The notes under the pieces were generated by a model, which worked only from the letters and a program-made list of their open reading frames with translations, had not been told where the DNA came from and did no database searches. From IMG/VR virus record IMGVR_UViG_3300030098_002037, positions 1 through 26,681 of that record: a stretch of 26,681 nucleotides of DNA. One strand, 5' to 3'. The DNA comes from a virus. Below, piece by piece: positions 16,283-22,838 of this stretch. Position numbers and translations under genes: made by a program. The first letter of the stretch is position 1. Each line of letters begins with the position of its first letter.

Positions 16283-16940
16283 TCTAAATGAAATCCCTGT
16301 GTCTGAATCAAGCAATGAACCATTGCCGTTGATTCCAGATGGCACGATTGTTCGTGGTGTTTTAATGTTTGAAGGGGGTGATCATATCAAACCTGAATTT
16401 TCTCAAAGCGCCATGTTTTTTAAAAAATCCCAAAGCACTAGTGCTGAATGGATGCCTATCGCAATGACCATTGTTGGTGGTGAGTATGATAGGCGTAAAG
16501 TCTGGCAGAATATTTTTGTTCATGGCGATGCCATTGATGAGAAAACTGGTGTGTCAAAAGCAAGGCTTATTGGGCTGAATACAATTCGTGATATTGTAAA
16601 CAGCGCACATGGCTTGGATGCAAATGACATGTCACCAGAGGCGCAAGCTAAACGTCAGATCAATGGCGTTGAAGATTTACAGGGCATGGAAGTGTGTTTT
16701 GTAGTTGGTATTGAGAAGTCTAATGATCCTCAATATAAAGACAAAAACCGTGTTAAGTCTTTCTTGCCAGCAAATAGCCCATCCTTTATTCCGCCAAATG
16801 CTTCTGGCGGGGCTTTAGGAGCGCCTACAGCGGCTCCTATGCCTCCAAAGGTTCAACAGGCTATGAACGCACAGATGCCTCCTGCAACGGCTCAAAACGC
16901 CAGCAATGCGGGTATCACGCCAGCTTGGGCAAAAAGTTAA
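16275..16940 (+). CDS. probable ssDNA-binding protein (DUF669-like), 221 aa
   Basis: The N-terminal region (P-L-I-P-D-G-T-I-V-R-G-V-L, then WMPIAMTIVGGEYDRRKVWQ-N-I-F) has the beta-barrel-like pattern of DUF669 and related phage SSB substitutes. About 100-150 is helical (LNTIRDIVNSAHGL). About 140-165 returns to beta (LQGMEVCFVVGIEKS). The last 55 residues are a flexible Pro/Ala/Gln/Met-rich tail ending GITPAWAKS. Coupling to the Sak4 ATPase (8-nt overlap) agrees with a recombinase/SSB pair. The assignment to DUF669 is probable rather than certain. Confidence 0.7.
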   Translation: MLNLNEIPVSESSNEPLPLIPDGTIVRGVLMFEGGDHIKPEFSQSAMFFKKSQSTSAEWMPIAMTIVGGEYDRRKVWQNIFVHGDAIDEKTGVSKARLIGLNTIRDIVNSAHGLDANDMSPEAQAKRQINGVEDLQGMEVCFVVGIEKSNDPQYKDKNRVKSFLPANSPSFIPPNASGGALGAPTAAPMPPKVQQAMNAQMPPATAQNASNAGITPAWAKS

Positions 16941-17051
16941 CTTTAATGGCGTACTAACGGCATCTCCTTCATGAGTCGTTAGCTGGTTTGGGTGGCACCA
17001 GTGCCGTAAAGCCACCCACCTTAAATTTTACAGAAATACTGGAGGGTAAAA
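16941..17051 (+). promoter_or_regulatory. structured leader between the SSB-like and RAMP-like genes
   Basis: The 111-nt gap has two hairpins. The first pairs CTAACGGC (16954-16961) with GTCGTTAG (16975-16982), one G-U. The second pairs TGGGTGGC (16989-16996) with GCCACCCA (17011-17018), 8 bp and a 14-nt loop. No U-run follows, so a classic terminator is unlikely. CTGGAGGG at 17039-17046 is the ribosome site of the next gene. It could be an attenuator, an mRNA-processing site or a protein-binding leader. Confidence 0.55.
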
Positions 17052-17810
17052 ATGGCTGTAAAGAAAACAAATGATTCAATTAGCATTCCTGTGATCAAGC
17101 AGGGTACGATTAAATTACGTTTGATTGGTCAAACGCCAATGTACTTTAATAGTATGTCGTCTAAAGCTAAGAGAGACTTACTCGTTGGCGCAGGTCGTAA
17201 GACTGCGGCTGAGAAAAAAGAGATCAAGCATAATCCAGAGCAAGAGTTTATTGACTCTATGCACACGCAAATGAAGGGCGATACTTTACTGTGTTTCCCA
17301 GCGGCTGGTGTAAAAGGTGCAATGGCTACTGCTGCGCTTGAAACTGCTGGTGTAAATAAAACTAGCGTAAATAGACTAATCTTCTTACCGCAAACCAATA
17401 TTAATATTTGGGGTAAGCCGTACCTTAAAATTGACGTGGTTCGCTCTGCTGATATGAACCGCACACCAGATATGCGTACTCGCGCTTATCTTCCTAATTG
17501 GTGTGCGGAAGTAGAGATTAGGTTTGCTACGCCTAACTTTAGTGCGATGTCTATTTCGTCTTTGGTGCAGAACGCTGGTCAGTTAGTTGGGCTGGGTGAT
17601 TTCCGCCAAGAAAAAGGCAGAGGTTCTTTTGGTACGTTCACCATTACAGGATCTGAAGACCTTGGTGATCATAAAGACTTCTGGGATGAAATGATGGAGG
17701 AAGGTCGCGCAGTGCAAGAATTGTCGCGAGATAATCCAGAATGTGCTGATGAAGAAACAGCAGAACTGATGCAGTTCTTGCAAGAAGAGCGGTTGCGGAG
17801 GGCTGCTTAA
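17052..17810 (+). CDS. RAMP/Cas7-like phage protein, 252 aa
   Basis: Not a protein with a known phage role. Two features resemble RAMP (Cas7/Csm3-type) RNA-binding proteins. F-P-A-A-G-V-K-G-A-M at 82-91 lies where those proteins carry hPGSSLKGxhR. G-L-G-D-F-R-Q-E-K-G-R-G-S-F-G at 180-194 looks like the C-terminal RAMP glycine-rich loop. Between them are beta-rich segments and D-M-N-R-T-P-D-M-R-T-R-A-Y (134-146), a possible RNA-contact loop. The last 50 residues are acidic helices. There are no Cas1, Cas2, Cas6, Cas10 or CRISPR repeats nearby. It has a strong ribosome site (GGAGGG) and is followed at once by a GC hairpin and the pentamer array. Family assignment is inference from motifs. Confidence 0.6.
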   Translation: MAVKKTNDSISIPVIKQGTIKLRLIGQTPMYFNSMSSKAKRDLLVGAGRKTAAEKKEIKHNPEQEFIDSMHTQMKGDTLLCFPAAGVKGAMATAALETAGVNKTSVNRLIFLPQTNINIWGKPYLKIDVVRSADMNRTPDMRTRAYLPNWCAEVEIRFATPNFSAMSISSLVQNAGQLVGLGDFRQEKGRGSFGTFTITGSEDLGDHKDFWDEMMEEGRAVQELSRDNPECADEETAELMQFLQEERLRRAA

Positions 17811-17817
17811 ACTATTA

Positions 17818-17837
17818 GGCGGGGGTTTCCCCCCGCC
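17818..17837 (+). terminator. GC-rich hairpin bounding the pentamer array
   Basis: GGCGGGGG (17818-17825) pairs fully with CCCCCGCC (17830-17837) around a 4-nt loop, 8 nt after the RAMP-like stop. No U-tract follows, so it is either a factor-dependent stop, a 3'-end protector of the upstream message, or the 5' boundary element of the array. Confidence 0.6.
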
Positions 17838-17840
17838 ACG

Positions 17841-18231
17841 GGTTGCGGTTATCTATGGATAGGTCTGGCATGTCGAGGCGGTTATGGAGAGGCATGGCAC
17901 GAAAAGTCATGTTTCTTTGTGGTAAGTCTAGGCGGTTGAGTCATGTTGCGTTTCGGTTGGGTCTCGTAAGGTTCGGTTGGGTAAGTTCTGGCGGTTAAGG
18001 CTGGATAGGCAAGGCGGGGTAGGGTCCGTCACGGCACGGCTAGGCGCAGTCAGGTTGGGCTGGGCGAGGCGGTTGAGTTGAGTTTTGTTATGCCGAGATG
18101 CGGCTTGGTGGGTTTAGGCGGTTTTGGTCTGATATGGTCTGTCGCGCTAGGGTTAGGACGGGCTTGGTACGGCACGGCGGTTTCGGTATGTTCAGGTCTG
18201 GTAGGGTTACATGGGGTTGGGCATGGCGGTT
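17841..18231 (+). repeat. non-coding 5-nt periodic array with phase-resetting GGCGGTT marks
   Basis: Eight marks (starting at the GCGGTT of 17845, 17878, 17932, 17991, 18069, 18118, 18177 and 18226; seven are GGCGGTT, the first TGCGGTT) divide the block into segments of 33, 54, 59, 78, 49, 59 and 49 nt. Five segments parse exactly as GGTTNN, then whole pentamers, then GGC (9+5n). The 33- and 78-nt segments parse with a 5-nt lead (3+5n). In this register I count 64 inner pentamers: G in first place in 58, pyrimidine in third place in 58, second place mostly G or T, fourth and fifth variable. Examples are GGTCT, GGCAT, GGTTG and GTCAT. The block is G-rich against an AT-rich genome, has no coherent long ORF, and ends in the ribosome site of the next gene. 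Confidence 0.92.
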
Positions 18232-18252
18232 AATTTTTAAAAGGAGAATGTA

Positions 18253-18762
18253 ATGAGTAATTTTGCGAAAAAAACAAAACAGAGGATCATTGATGGGTAT
18301 CTGCAAGCTACTGGGCTAAACATTTACAAGCCAGATGAATTTGTTGATTGGTTAGCTGAACAGCCCGACCATGAGGCGTATGATGCTTTTTATGGCATGG
18401 ATGACAGTGTAGCGGCTCGTAACTGGCGCATCGATAAAGCGCGGCAGATGGCAAGCGGCTTACGGATTGTTGTTAAACAAGAGGATGTAACGCAGAGCGA
18501 AGTTATTTCGATTAAGGTCACTGAATATCCGGCCTACATTTCACCTGTTGCTACACGAAAGTCAGGCGGTGGTTATGAGCGGTTTGACCCTAAAGATGAA
18601 GCAGCGCAGCAAGAGTTAAGAAAACAGGCTGGAGTTTATTTAGCGGGATGGCTTGGTCGTTTTAGGGGCGCGGCTGAAAATGCTGGTTTAGACTTAACGT
18701 CAGTTGAATATATTGTTAGGGTTTTAAGAGACGATAAAGATGAGAAGCTAGAGGCTGGATAA
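18253..18762 (+). CDS. phage protein of unknown function downstream of the array, 169 aa
   Basis: AAAAGGAG at 18239-18246 gives a strong ribosome site. The N-terminus is basic and helical (MSNFAKKTKQRIIDGYLQAT), followed by Y-K-P-D-E-F-V-D-W-L and D-H-E-A-Y-D-A-F-Y-G-M-D-D-x-x-A-A-R-N-W-R, a pattern I recognise from prophages of alphaproteobacteria without an assigned function. The middle has a beta strand pair (VISIKVTEYPAYISPVATRK) and a glycine turn; the C-terminal third is helical (LAGWLGRFRGAAENAGLDL). The whole pentamer array lies in its 5' leader if it is co-transcribed with the RAMP-like gene, so its translation could be controlled by the array. DNA or RNA binding is possible from the basic N-terminus but not shown. 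Confidence 0.72.
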   Translation: MSNFAKKTKQRIIDGYLQATGLNIYKPDEFVDWLAEQPDHEAYDAFYGMDDSVAARNWRIDKARQMASGLRIVVKQEDVTQSEVISIKVTEYPAYISPVATRKSGGGYERFDPKDEAAQQELRKQAGVYLAGWLGRFRGAAENAGLDLTSVEYIVRVLRDDKDEKLEAG

Positions 18763-18763
18763 A

Positions 18764-19042
18764 ATGCGCGGTGAAATAAACGTAGTTATGTTTTTTGCTG
18801 ATAAAGAGGTGAAGAACATAAAAGCTTTTATCAAATTAAATGAAAACTTTGGTGATGAAGATATAATAGATGAAATGTCTAATTTTATTGATTCTGTTAT
18901 TAAACAGCACAGAGATAAATTTAGGATGGGCATAGCTACTCTAATGGTAGGTGGAGATGAACTTTTCCAGTTATCTTTCTCTAATAAACGAGGCAGAAGT
19001 TTATGGAACCTAACGATACCAGACGAAACAACAGTGCATTAA
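18764..19042 (+). CDS. unknown small protein, 92 aa
   Basis: Begins 1 nt after the previous stop (TAAAATG). A second in-frame ATG at 18788 is possible. The sequence alternates short strands and helices: INVVMFFADKEVKNIKAFIK, DIIDEMSNFIDSVIKQH, FRMGIATLMVGGDELFQLSF. It is acidic with no cysteine and no membrane segment. I do not recognise a family. It overlaps the next gene by 40 nt in another frame. The compact globular look and coupling to real neighbours support coding. Confidence 0.6.
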   Translation: MRGEINVVMFFADKEVKNIKAFIKLNENFGDEDIIDEMSNFIDSVIKQHRDKFRMGIATLMVGGDELFQLSFSNKRGRSLWNLTIPDETTVH

Positions 19043-19245
19043 AAGAAGTTGCAAATTGTTTTGAGAATATAGGCTGGGAAAAAAGGTTATGTGATTTACA
19101 GGAGCGAGAAGTTCTTGGGCTTATAGCCATCATACAAAAAGCGAGGGATCTAACAGATGACTATACAGAACAGGGCGTTCTTGAATTTGAACAGAGTGTC
19201 ACCCGTGTTGACGAACCCTTCTTTGACGACCCAATTCCATTCTGA
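19003..19245 (+). CDS. small replication-region protein with SSB-like acidic C-terminal tip, 80 aa
   Basis: Overlaps the previous gene by 40 nt and the next by 89 nt. The central helix R-L-C-D-L-Q-E-R-E-V-L-G-L-I-A-I-I-Q (about 27-44) is a pattern I know from alphaproteobacterial phages. The protein ends E-P-F-F-D-D-P-I-P-F. Bacterial SSB proteins end with D-D-D-I-P-F, the tip that binds PriA, RecO, ExoI and other partners, so the tail could mimic it and recruit host repair or replication enzymes. It has no OB-fold, so it is not itself an SSB. The mimicry is inference. Confidence 0.65.
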   Translation: MEPNDTRRNNSALKEVANCFENIGWEKRLCDLQEREVLGLIAIIQKARDLTDDYTEQGVLEFEQSVTRVDEPFFDDPIPF

Positions 19246-19948
19246 TGCCATCGAACTTATTTCCTACGAAATAGACAGAGCCATCTGCGAAAAAAACGAC
19301 ACTCAACCACAGAGGACGTATTTAGGTGGCTCTTCTTTAGGCAGCCCGTGTTCACGACAAGTTCAGTATAGATATATGCAAGTTAAACCAGATGAAGACA
19401 AAATGTTTTCAGCAAGAACTTTGCGTATTTTTGATATGGGTCACTTCATTGAGGACTTACTGGCTAAGTATATTAAAGAAGCAGGTTTTGATTTAAAGAC
19501 ACATGACTCTAATGGCAAACAGTTCGGGTTCTCTGTAGCAAATGAACAGATAAGGGGTCACATTGACGGCGTTATATGCTCTGGCCCTGTTACCATGTCA
19601 TACCCAATGCTATGGGAGTGTAAGTCCGCTAACAGCAGGAAGTTTAATGAATTTGTTCGCAAGGGAGTTGCTGTTGCGAATCCTACTTATGCGGGGCAAA
19701 TAGCACTGTATCAGGCATATATGGATTTATATGAAAACCCAGCCTTGTTTACTGTTTTAAACAAAGATACAAGTGAGATTTACTACGAGCTTGTTCCCTT
19801 TGACAGAGAGCTTGCCCAGAAGATTAGCGATAAAGGTGTAGAGATTTTAAAGGCAACAAAAGCAAATGAGATGTTGCCGCGTGTGGCGGTTAATTCAGAT
19901 TATTTTACTTGCAAATATTGTGAGTTTCGCCAGACTTGTTGGTCATAG
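19157..19948 (+). CDS. Cas4-like PD-(D/E)XK nuclease with Fe-S cluster cysteines, 263 aa
   Basis: Residues G-H-I-D137-G-V-I, E154-C-K156 and Q181-x-x-x-Y185 are motifs II, III and IV of RecB/Cas4 nucleases. Cysteines C65 (G-S-P-C-S-R-Q) and C252, C255, C261 (C-K-Y-C-x5-C-W) match the four ligands of the Cas4/AddB 4Fe-4S cluster. Such phage enzymes act as 5'-3' exonucleases that make ssDNA for annealing proteins like Sak4. No Cas1 or CRISPR is present, so it is a recombination nuclease, not an adaptation one. The start is uncertain: ATG 19157 has GAGGGA upstream, but GTG 19196 or 19205 would shorten the overlap. Confidence 0.85.
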   Translation: MTIQNRAFLNLNRVSPVLTNPSLTTQFHSDAIELISYEIDRAICEKNDTQPQRTYLGGSSLGSPCSRQVQYRYMQVKPDEDKMFSARTLRIFDMGHFIEDLLAKYIKEAGFDLKTHDSNGKQFGFSVANEQIRGHIDGVICSGPVTMSYPMLWECKSANSRKFNEFVRKGVAVANPTYAGQIALYQAYMDLYENPALFTVLNKDTSEIYYELVPFDRELAQKISDKGVEILKATKANEMLPRVAVNSDYFTCKYCEFRQTCWS

Positions 19949-19950
19949 AA

Positions 19951-19987
19951 AAAGGGGCCGCCAGTTAATACCTGAGCAGACCCCTTT
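19951..19987 (+). terminator. weak hairpin after the Cas4-like gene
   Basis: AAAGGGG (19951-19957) pairs with CCCCTTT (19981-19987) across a 23-nt loop. Only three U residues, within the stem, so termination would be inefficient; partial attenuation before the primase gene is possible. The rest of the 98-nt gap shows nothing else. Confidence 0.35.
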
Positions 19988-20046
19988 AGTGTGAGAACGA
20001 AATCAGATGTTAAGGAAAACAAAAAACTGAGTTCAGGTACAATATA

Positions 20047-22221
20047 ATGAGTGTTTTACGTTTTGACAATACTAAATATGGTAGCGCCCATGAATTAGTT
20101 CAGAAGATTAGCGATGAGGTTCCGCGTTCTGTTCAGATAAGCATTTTGCAGGAAACTTATCCTAACGGTAGGATTCGGGGTCATGATTTCTTTATCGGGT
20201 CACTGGCGGGTGAAGCTGGTGAAAGTTTAAAGATAGATATCAACCCCAGTAGTCCACATTTCATGCGTGGGCAGGACTTTAATGGCGGCGAGGGAATCGG
20301 CGGAATCGTTAAGATTTTGATGGAGGCCCGTGGTATGCGGCTGCCTGAAATCAAAGAAATGTTCGGGTCTTATTTATCAGATGATGTCAGACCAGTTGTT
20401 AATGAACCATCTTGGCGTATGCCTAACGGGGGCATTGATTTAAATAGTTTGCCTGTTCAAGCAGAAGATCAAAAAGAAAAAGTTCGGATTGATGCTGCAA
20501 CAGAACATAACGGTCAGTGGGACTATATCAGTCGGGACGGTGAGGTATTAGTTACTGTCCGCCGTTATGATATCGGTGGCAAGAAAGAGTTTCGCCCGTG
20601 GATTCCAGGCGTTAACTATCCAAAAGCGCCTGATGTTCGGCCTCTGTATAATATCCCGAACATTTTAGACCAGCAGCGGGTTGTCTGGGTAGAAGGCGAG
20701 AAGTGCGCCCAAGCTTTAATTGATGCTGGTATTACAGCTACATGCACACTGGGAGGTGCTGGTGCTTTAACCAGAAAGAACGCAGATAAGTTTGATTTCA
20801 CACCTCTTCGGGGCAAAGAATTAATTATATGGCCTGATAACGATGACGCGGGTAGAAGGCTTGCTGAAATTGTTCGGGAAGTGGCGCTCGATGCTGATGC
20901 TGACAGCGTTACTATACTACATCCGCCTGCTGGCAAGCCGCCCAAATGGGATGCTGCTGATGCGATAGCAGAGGGTTTGGACATAGATGAGTTTATCAAC
21001 AACGGTGTTGGGCATACGCACAAAGCTATTAATCTTCTTAACGATAGCCTTCTTATATCTAGGTTTACAGGTAGTGCGCCTGTTCAAAACTTCTTAATTG
21101 ACGGGACTTTTCCGTTGGGTGTGCCAATCATATTCGCTGCCGCAGGTGACGCAGGTAAGGGCATGATGACCCTTGATCTATCTATGAAGGTGGCATCTGG
21201 AAAGCCGTTGCAGAACGCTTTCGGGGGTACAGTAAAAGAGTTCGGGGATGTGGTTATCTTCACTGCTGAAGATGATGAGGCGGAGATGCACAGACGTATT
21301 GAGAGATTGGATGAAGCAGGCGAGAGGTTTGATTACCCGAACAAATTACATGTTGTGCCGCTGCCAAATGTCGGTGGCGTGTTTCCTATCTTACGCGATA
21401 ACATGGGTGATTACTCAGAAACAGATGAGTTTAAAAAGATTTACGAACAAATTTTACAGCTTAGTAATTTAAAGCTTATTGTATTTGACCCGTTGGCATC
21501 TTTCGTTCATGCGGATGTAAATGCTGATCCTGCCGCAGGTGCAGCTTTAACTGGCTTATTGTCTAGGGTGGCAACAGAAACAGGTTCATCTGTTATTGTG
21601 TGTCATCATATGACCAAGGTGCAGGGTGATAAGGTTATATCAAAGCCTGAAGAGGCTCGTAATTTGATTCGGGGTACGTCAGCTTTAGTTGATGGTGTTC
21701 GTTCTGCTTTTGCGCTATGGCAAGTAGATGAAAAGACTTCAGTTGGTCGATGCAACGACTTAGGGGTTACCTATGAGCGTAATCGGTGTTTTGATGGTGC
21801 TGTTGTTAAATCTAATGGCCCTGCCAGCAGGCACATAAGACATTTTGTTCGGGATATGCTCACAGGTCTACTTGAGGACAGGACCGAACAAATTAGAAAC
21901 TTGGGCCAAAGCAATCAGGCACACTTACGCAAAGATGCGATGTTTAACTGGATTGCTGACTGTGAACGTAACGGTCGGGCTTTGTGTCAGCAGGGTGGAG
22001 CAGATGGCATAATAAACAGGCTCACCGACCCAGAAACACCAGAGATATTAAGAGGTCTAGGTCAATCGACCATAGACAGAATTGTTCGGGATTTAATCAA
22101 CGAGCGGCGTGTTGAGAAGTATTCGTTCAGCACGGCTGGTGGTCGCAAGTGGCTTGGAACTACAAACGGCGTGATGAGTCGGGGTGAATATGAAGCGGTT
22201 ACAGCGAGGGATAATGTATAA
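20047..22221 (+). CDS. TOPRIM primase / RepA-like helicase fusion, 724 aa
   Basis: Probable replicative primase-helicase. An N-terminal module (about 1-110) occupies the place of a zinc-binding primase domain but lacks CHC-type cysteines. TOPRIM follows: V-W-V-E216-G-E-K and I-I-W-P-D264-N-D266-D-A-G-R-R. The RecA-like helicase has P-loop G367-D-A-G-K371-G, Walker B L-I-V-F-D481-P and V-C-H-H (about 518-521). The usual Ser/Thr after the P-loop Lys is Gly, as I recall for other RepA-like phage proteins. The C-terminal 130 residues may be a winged-helix domain. It faces no strong ribosome site. The next gene starts directly after its stop. Confidence 0.85.
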   Translation: MSVLRFDNTKYGSAHELVQKISDEVPRSVQISILQETYPNGRIRGHDFFIGSLAGEAGESLKIDINPSSPHFMRGQDFNGGEGIGGIVKILMEARGMRLPEIKEMFGSYLSDDVRPVVNEPSWRMPNGGIDLNSLPVQAEDQKEKVRIDAATEHNGQWDYISRDGEVLVTVRRYDIGGKKEFRPWIPGVNYPKAPDVRPLYNIPNILDQQRVVWVEGEKCAQALIDAGITATCTLGGAGALTRKNADKFDFTPLRGKELIIWPDNDDAGRRLAEIVREVALDADADSVTILHPPAGKPPKWDAADAIAEGLDIDEFINNGVGHTHKAINLLNDSLLISRFTGSAPVQNFLIDGTFPLGVPIIFAAAGDAGKGMMTLDLSMKVASGKPLQNAFGGTVKEFGDVVIFTAEDDEAEMHRRIERLDEAGERFDYPNKLHVVPLPNVGGVFPILRDNMGDYSETDEFKKIYEQILQLSNLKLIVFDPLASFVHADVNADPAAGAALTGLLSRVATETGSSVIVCHHMTKVQGDKVISKPEEARNLIRGTSALVDGVRSAFALWQVDEKTSVGRCNDLGVTYERNRCFDGAVVKSNGPASRHIRHFVRDMLTGLLEDRTEQIRNLGQSNQAHLRKDAMFNWIADCERNGRALCQQGGADGIINRLTDPETPEILRGLGQSTIDRIVRDLINERRVEKYSFSTAGGRKWLGTTNGVMSRGEYEAVTARDNV

Positions 22222-22485
22222 ATGAACAGAAAAGAGATACTGAAAGACGCTAACAACAAGATTAGCCAGGAAAGAGCAGCGGAATATGGGGATGCTTTTC
22301 AAACACATGTTCGGGTTGCGAAGATGTGGTCGGCTATACTCGGACATGAAGTAACGGTCCCGCAGGTGTATCAGTGTATGATTGCCGTTAAGTTAGGTCG
22401 ATTGAGTTTCTCGCCAGAACATATTGATTCATGGGTGGACATTGCGGGTTACGCAGCTTTAGGAGGAGAAGCGCCGCAAGAATGA
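22222..22485 (+). CDS. DUF6378 family protein, 87 aa
   Basis: Starts on the base after the primase stop. R-K-E-I-L-K-D-A-N-N-K-I-S-Q-E-R-A-A-E-Y-G, W-S-A-I-L-G, V-Y-Q-C-M-I-A-V-K-L-G-R and H-I-D-S-W-V-D-I-A-G-Y-A match DUF6378, an all-helical phage family that resembles the MazG-like nucleotide pyrophosphohydrolase fold. E18 and the D-x-x-D/G-Y pattern near the C-terminus could bind metal, but no reaction is proven. Position in the replication operon suggests a role in nucleotide pools. It is followed at once by a terminator. Confidence 0.82.
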   Translation: MNRKEILKDANNKISQERAAEYGDAFQTHVRVAKMWSAILGHEVTVPQVYQCMIAVKLGRLSFSPEHIDSWVDIAGYAALGGEAPQE

Positions 22486-22532
22486 AAAAAGCAGACAAGT
22501 TGTTCGGGGTTGCCCGCTTGCCTGCTTTCTTT
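22485..22532 (+). terminator. rho-independent terminator ending the replication operon
   Basis: AAAGCAG and CAAG (22488-22499, one mismatch between them) pair with CTTG and CTGCTTT (22517-22528), with an inner CGGG/CCCG stem at 22505-22516. An A-tract precedes and TTTCTTT follows, so it may work in both directions. It contains one of the GTTCGG hexamers. Confidence 0.75.
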
Positions 22533-22554
22533 CATGGTGACTATATATTGTAAA

Positions 22555-22602
22555 CCGCGCTGTTTTACAAAACGCGGCTACGGTCTACCCGAACAATTCG
22601 GG
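22555..22602 (+). promoter_or_regulatory. two inverted repeats upstream of the zinc-finger gene
   Basis: CCGCG (22555-22559) pairs with CGCGG (22573-22577). CCCGAA (22588-22593) and TTCGGG (22597-22602) form a perfect 6-bp stem around CAA. They lie between the terminator and AGAAGGA, the ribosome site. They could be an operator or an RNA leader. No good promoter hexamers were seen. Confidence 0.45.
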
Positions 22603-22619
22603 CAGAAGGATAGAATAAC

Positions 22620-22838
22620 ATGAGCAGCAAGACAGAAAAACAAAAAAAGCAGGAACAAGAATATAAAAAATGGAAGCGCAGCCAGGGCAAACCCGAAGAA
22701 TTGTTCGGATCTAAACCCGCGCAGCCTGGAAGAAAAAACTTGTTCGAGAGAAAATGTTCGGTTTGTGGCAGCTCGCAGGCCTGGAGATCATCAGACTTTG
22801 GGAGAACGTGGCAATGTTTCGCGCACGCAAAAGATTGA
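22620..22838 (+). CDS. small zinc-finger protein, 72 aa
   Basis: The first 40 residues are highly charged and helical (Lys/Glu/Gln-rich, KTEKQKKQEQEYKKWKR). The C-terminal 30 hold C-S-V-C-G-x13-C-F-A-H, a CCCH or CCC zinc knuckle with aromatic residues (W55, W64). This suggests a DNA- or RNA-binding finger on a flexible basic tail. AGAAGGAT upstream is a fair ribosome site. It lies after the replication operon terminator and so probably has separate control. Function unknown. Confidence 0.7.
   Translation: MSSKTEKQKKQEQEYKKWKRSQGKPEELFGSKPAQPGRKNLFERKCSVCGSSQAWRSSDFGRTWQCFAHAKD

Noticed and set aside
17841-18231. The array as a CRISPR array
   Set aside because: GGCGGTT is too short and the intervals vary from 33 to 78 nt; intervals are not unique spacers but share the pentamer rhythm. 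No Cas1/Cas2 nearby.
18088-18306. Minus-strand ORF of 72 codons across the end of the array
   Set aside because: It overlaps the start of a well-supported plus-strand gene, has no ribosome site, and its amino acids simply reflect the G/T-rich array read backwards.
19157-19948. Cas4-like gene as evidence of a CRISPR system
   Set aside because: Phage Cas4-like nucleases with the same cysteines work in recombination; the context here (Sak4, SSB-like, primase) explains it.
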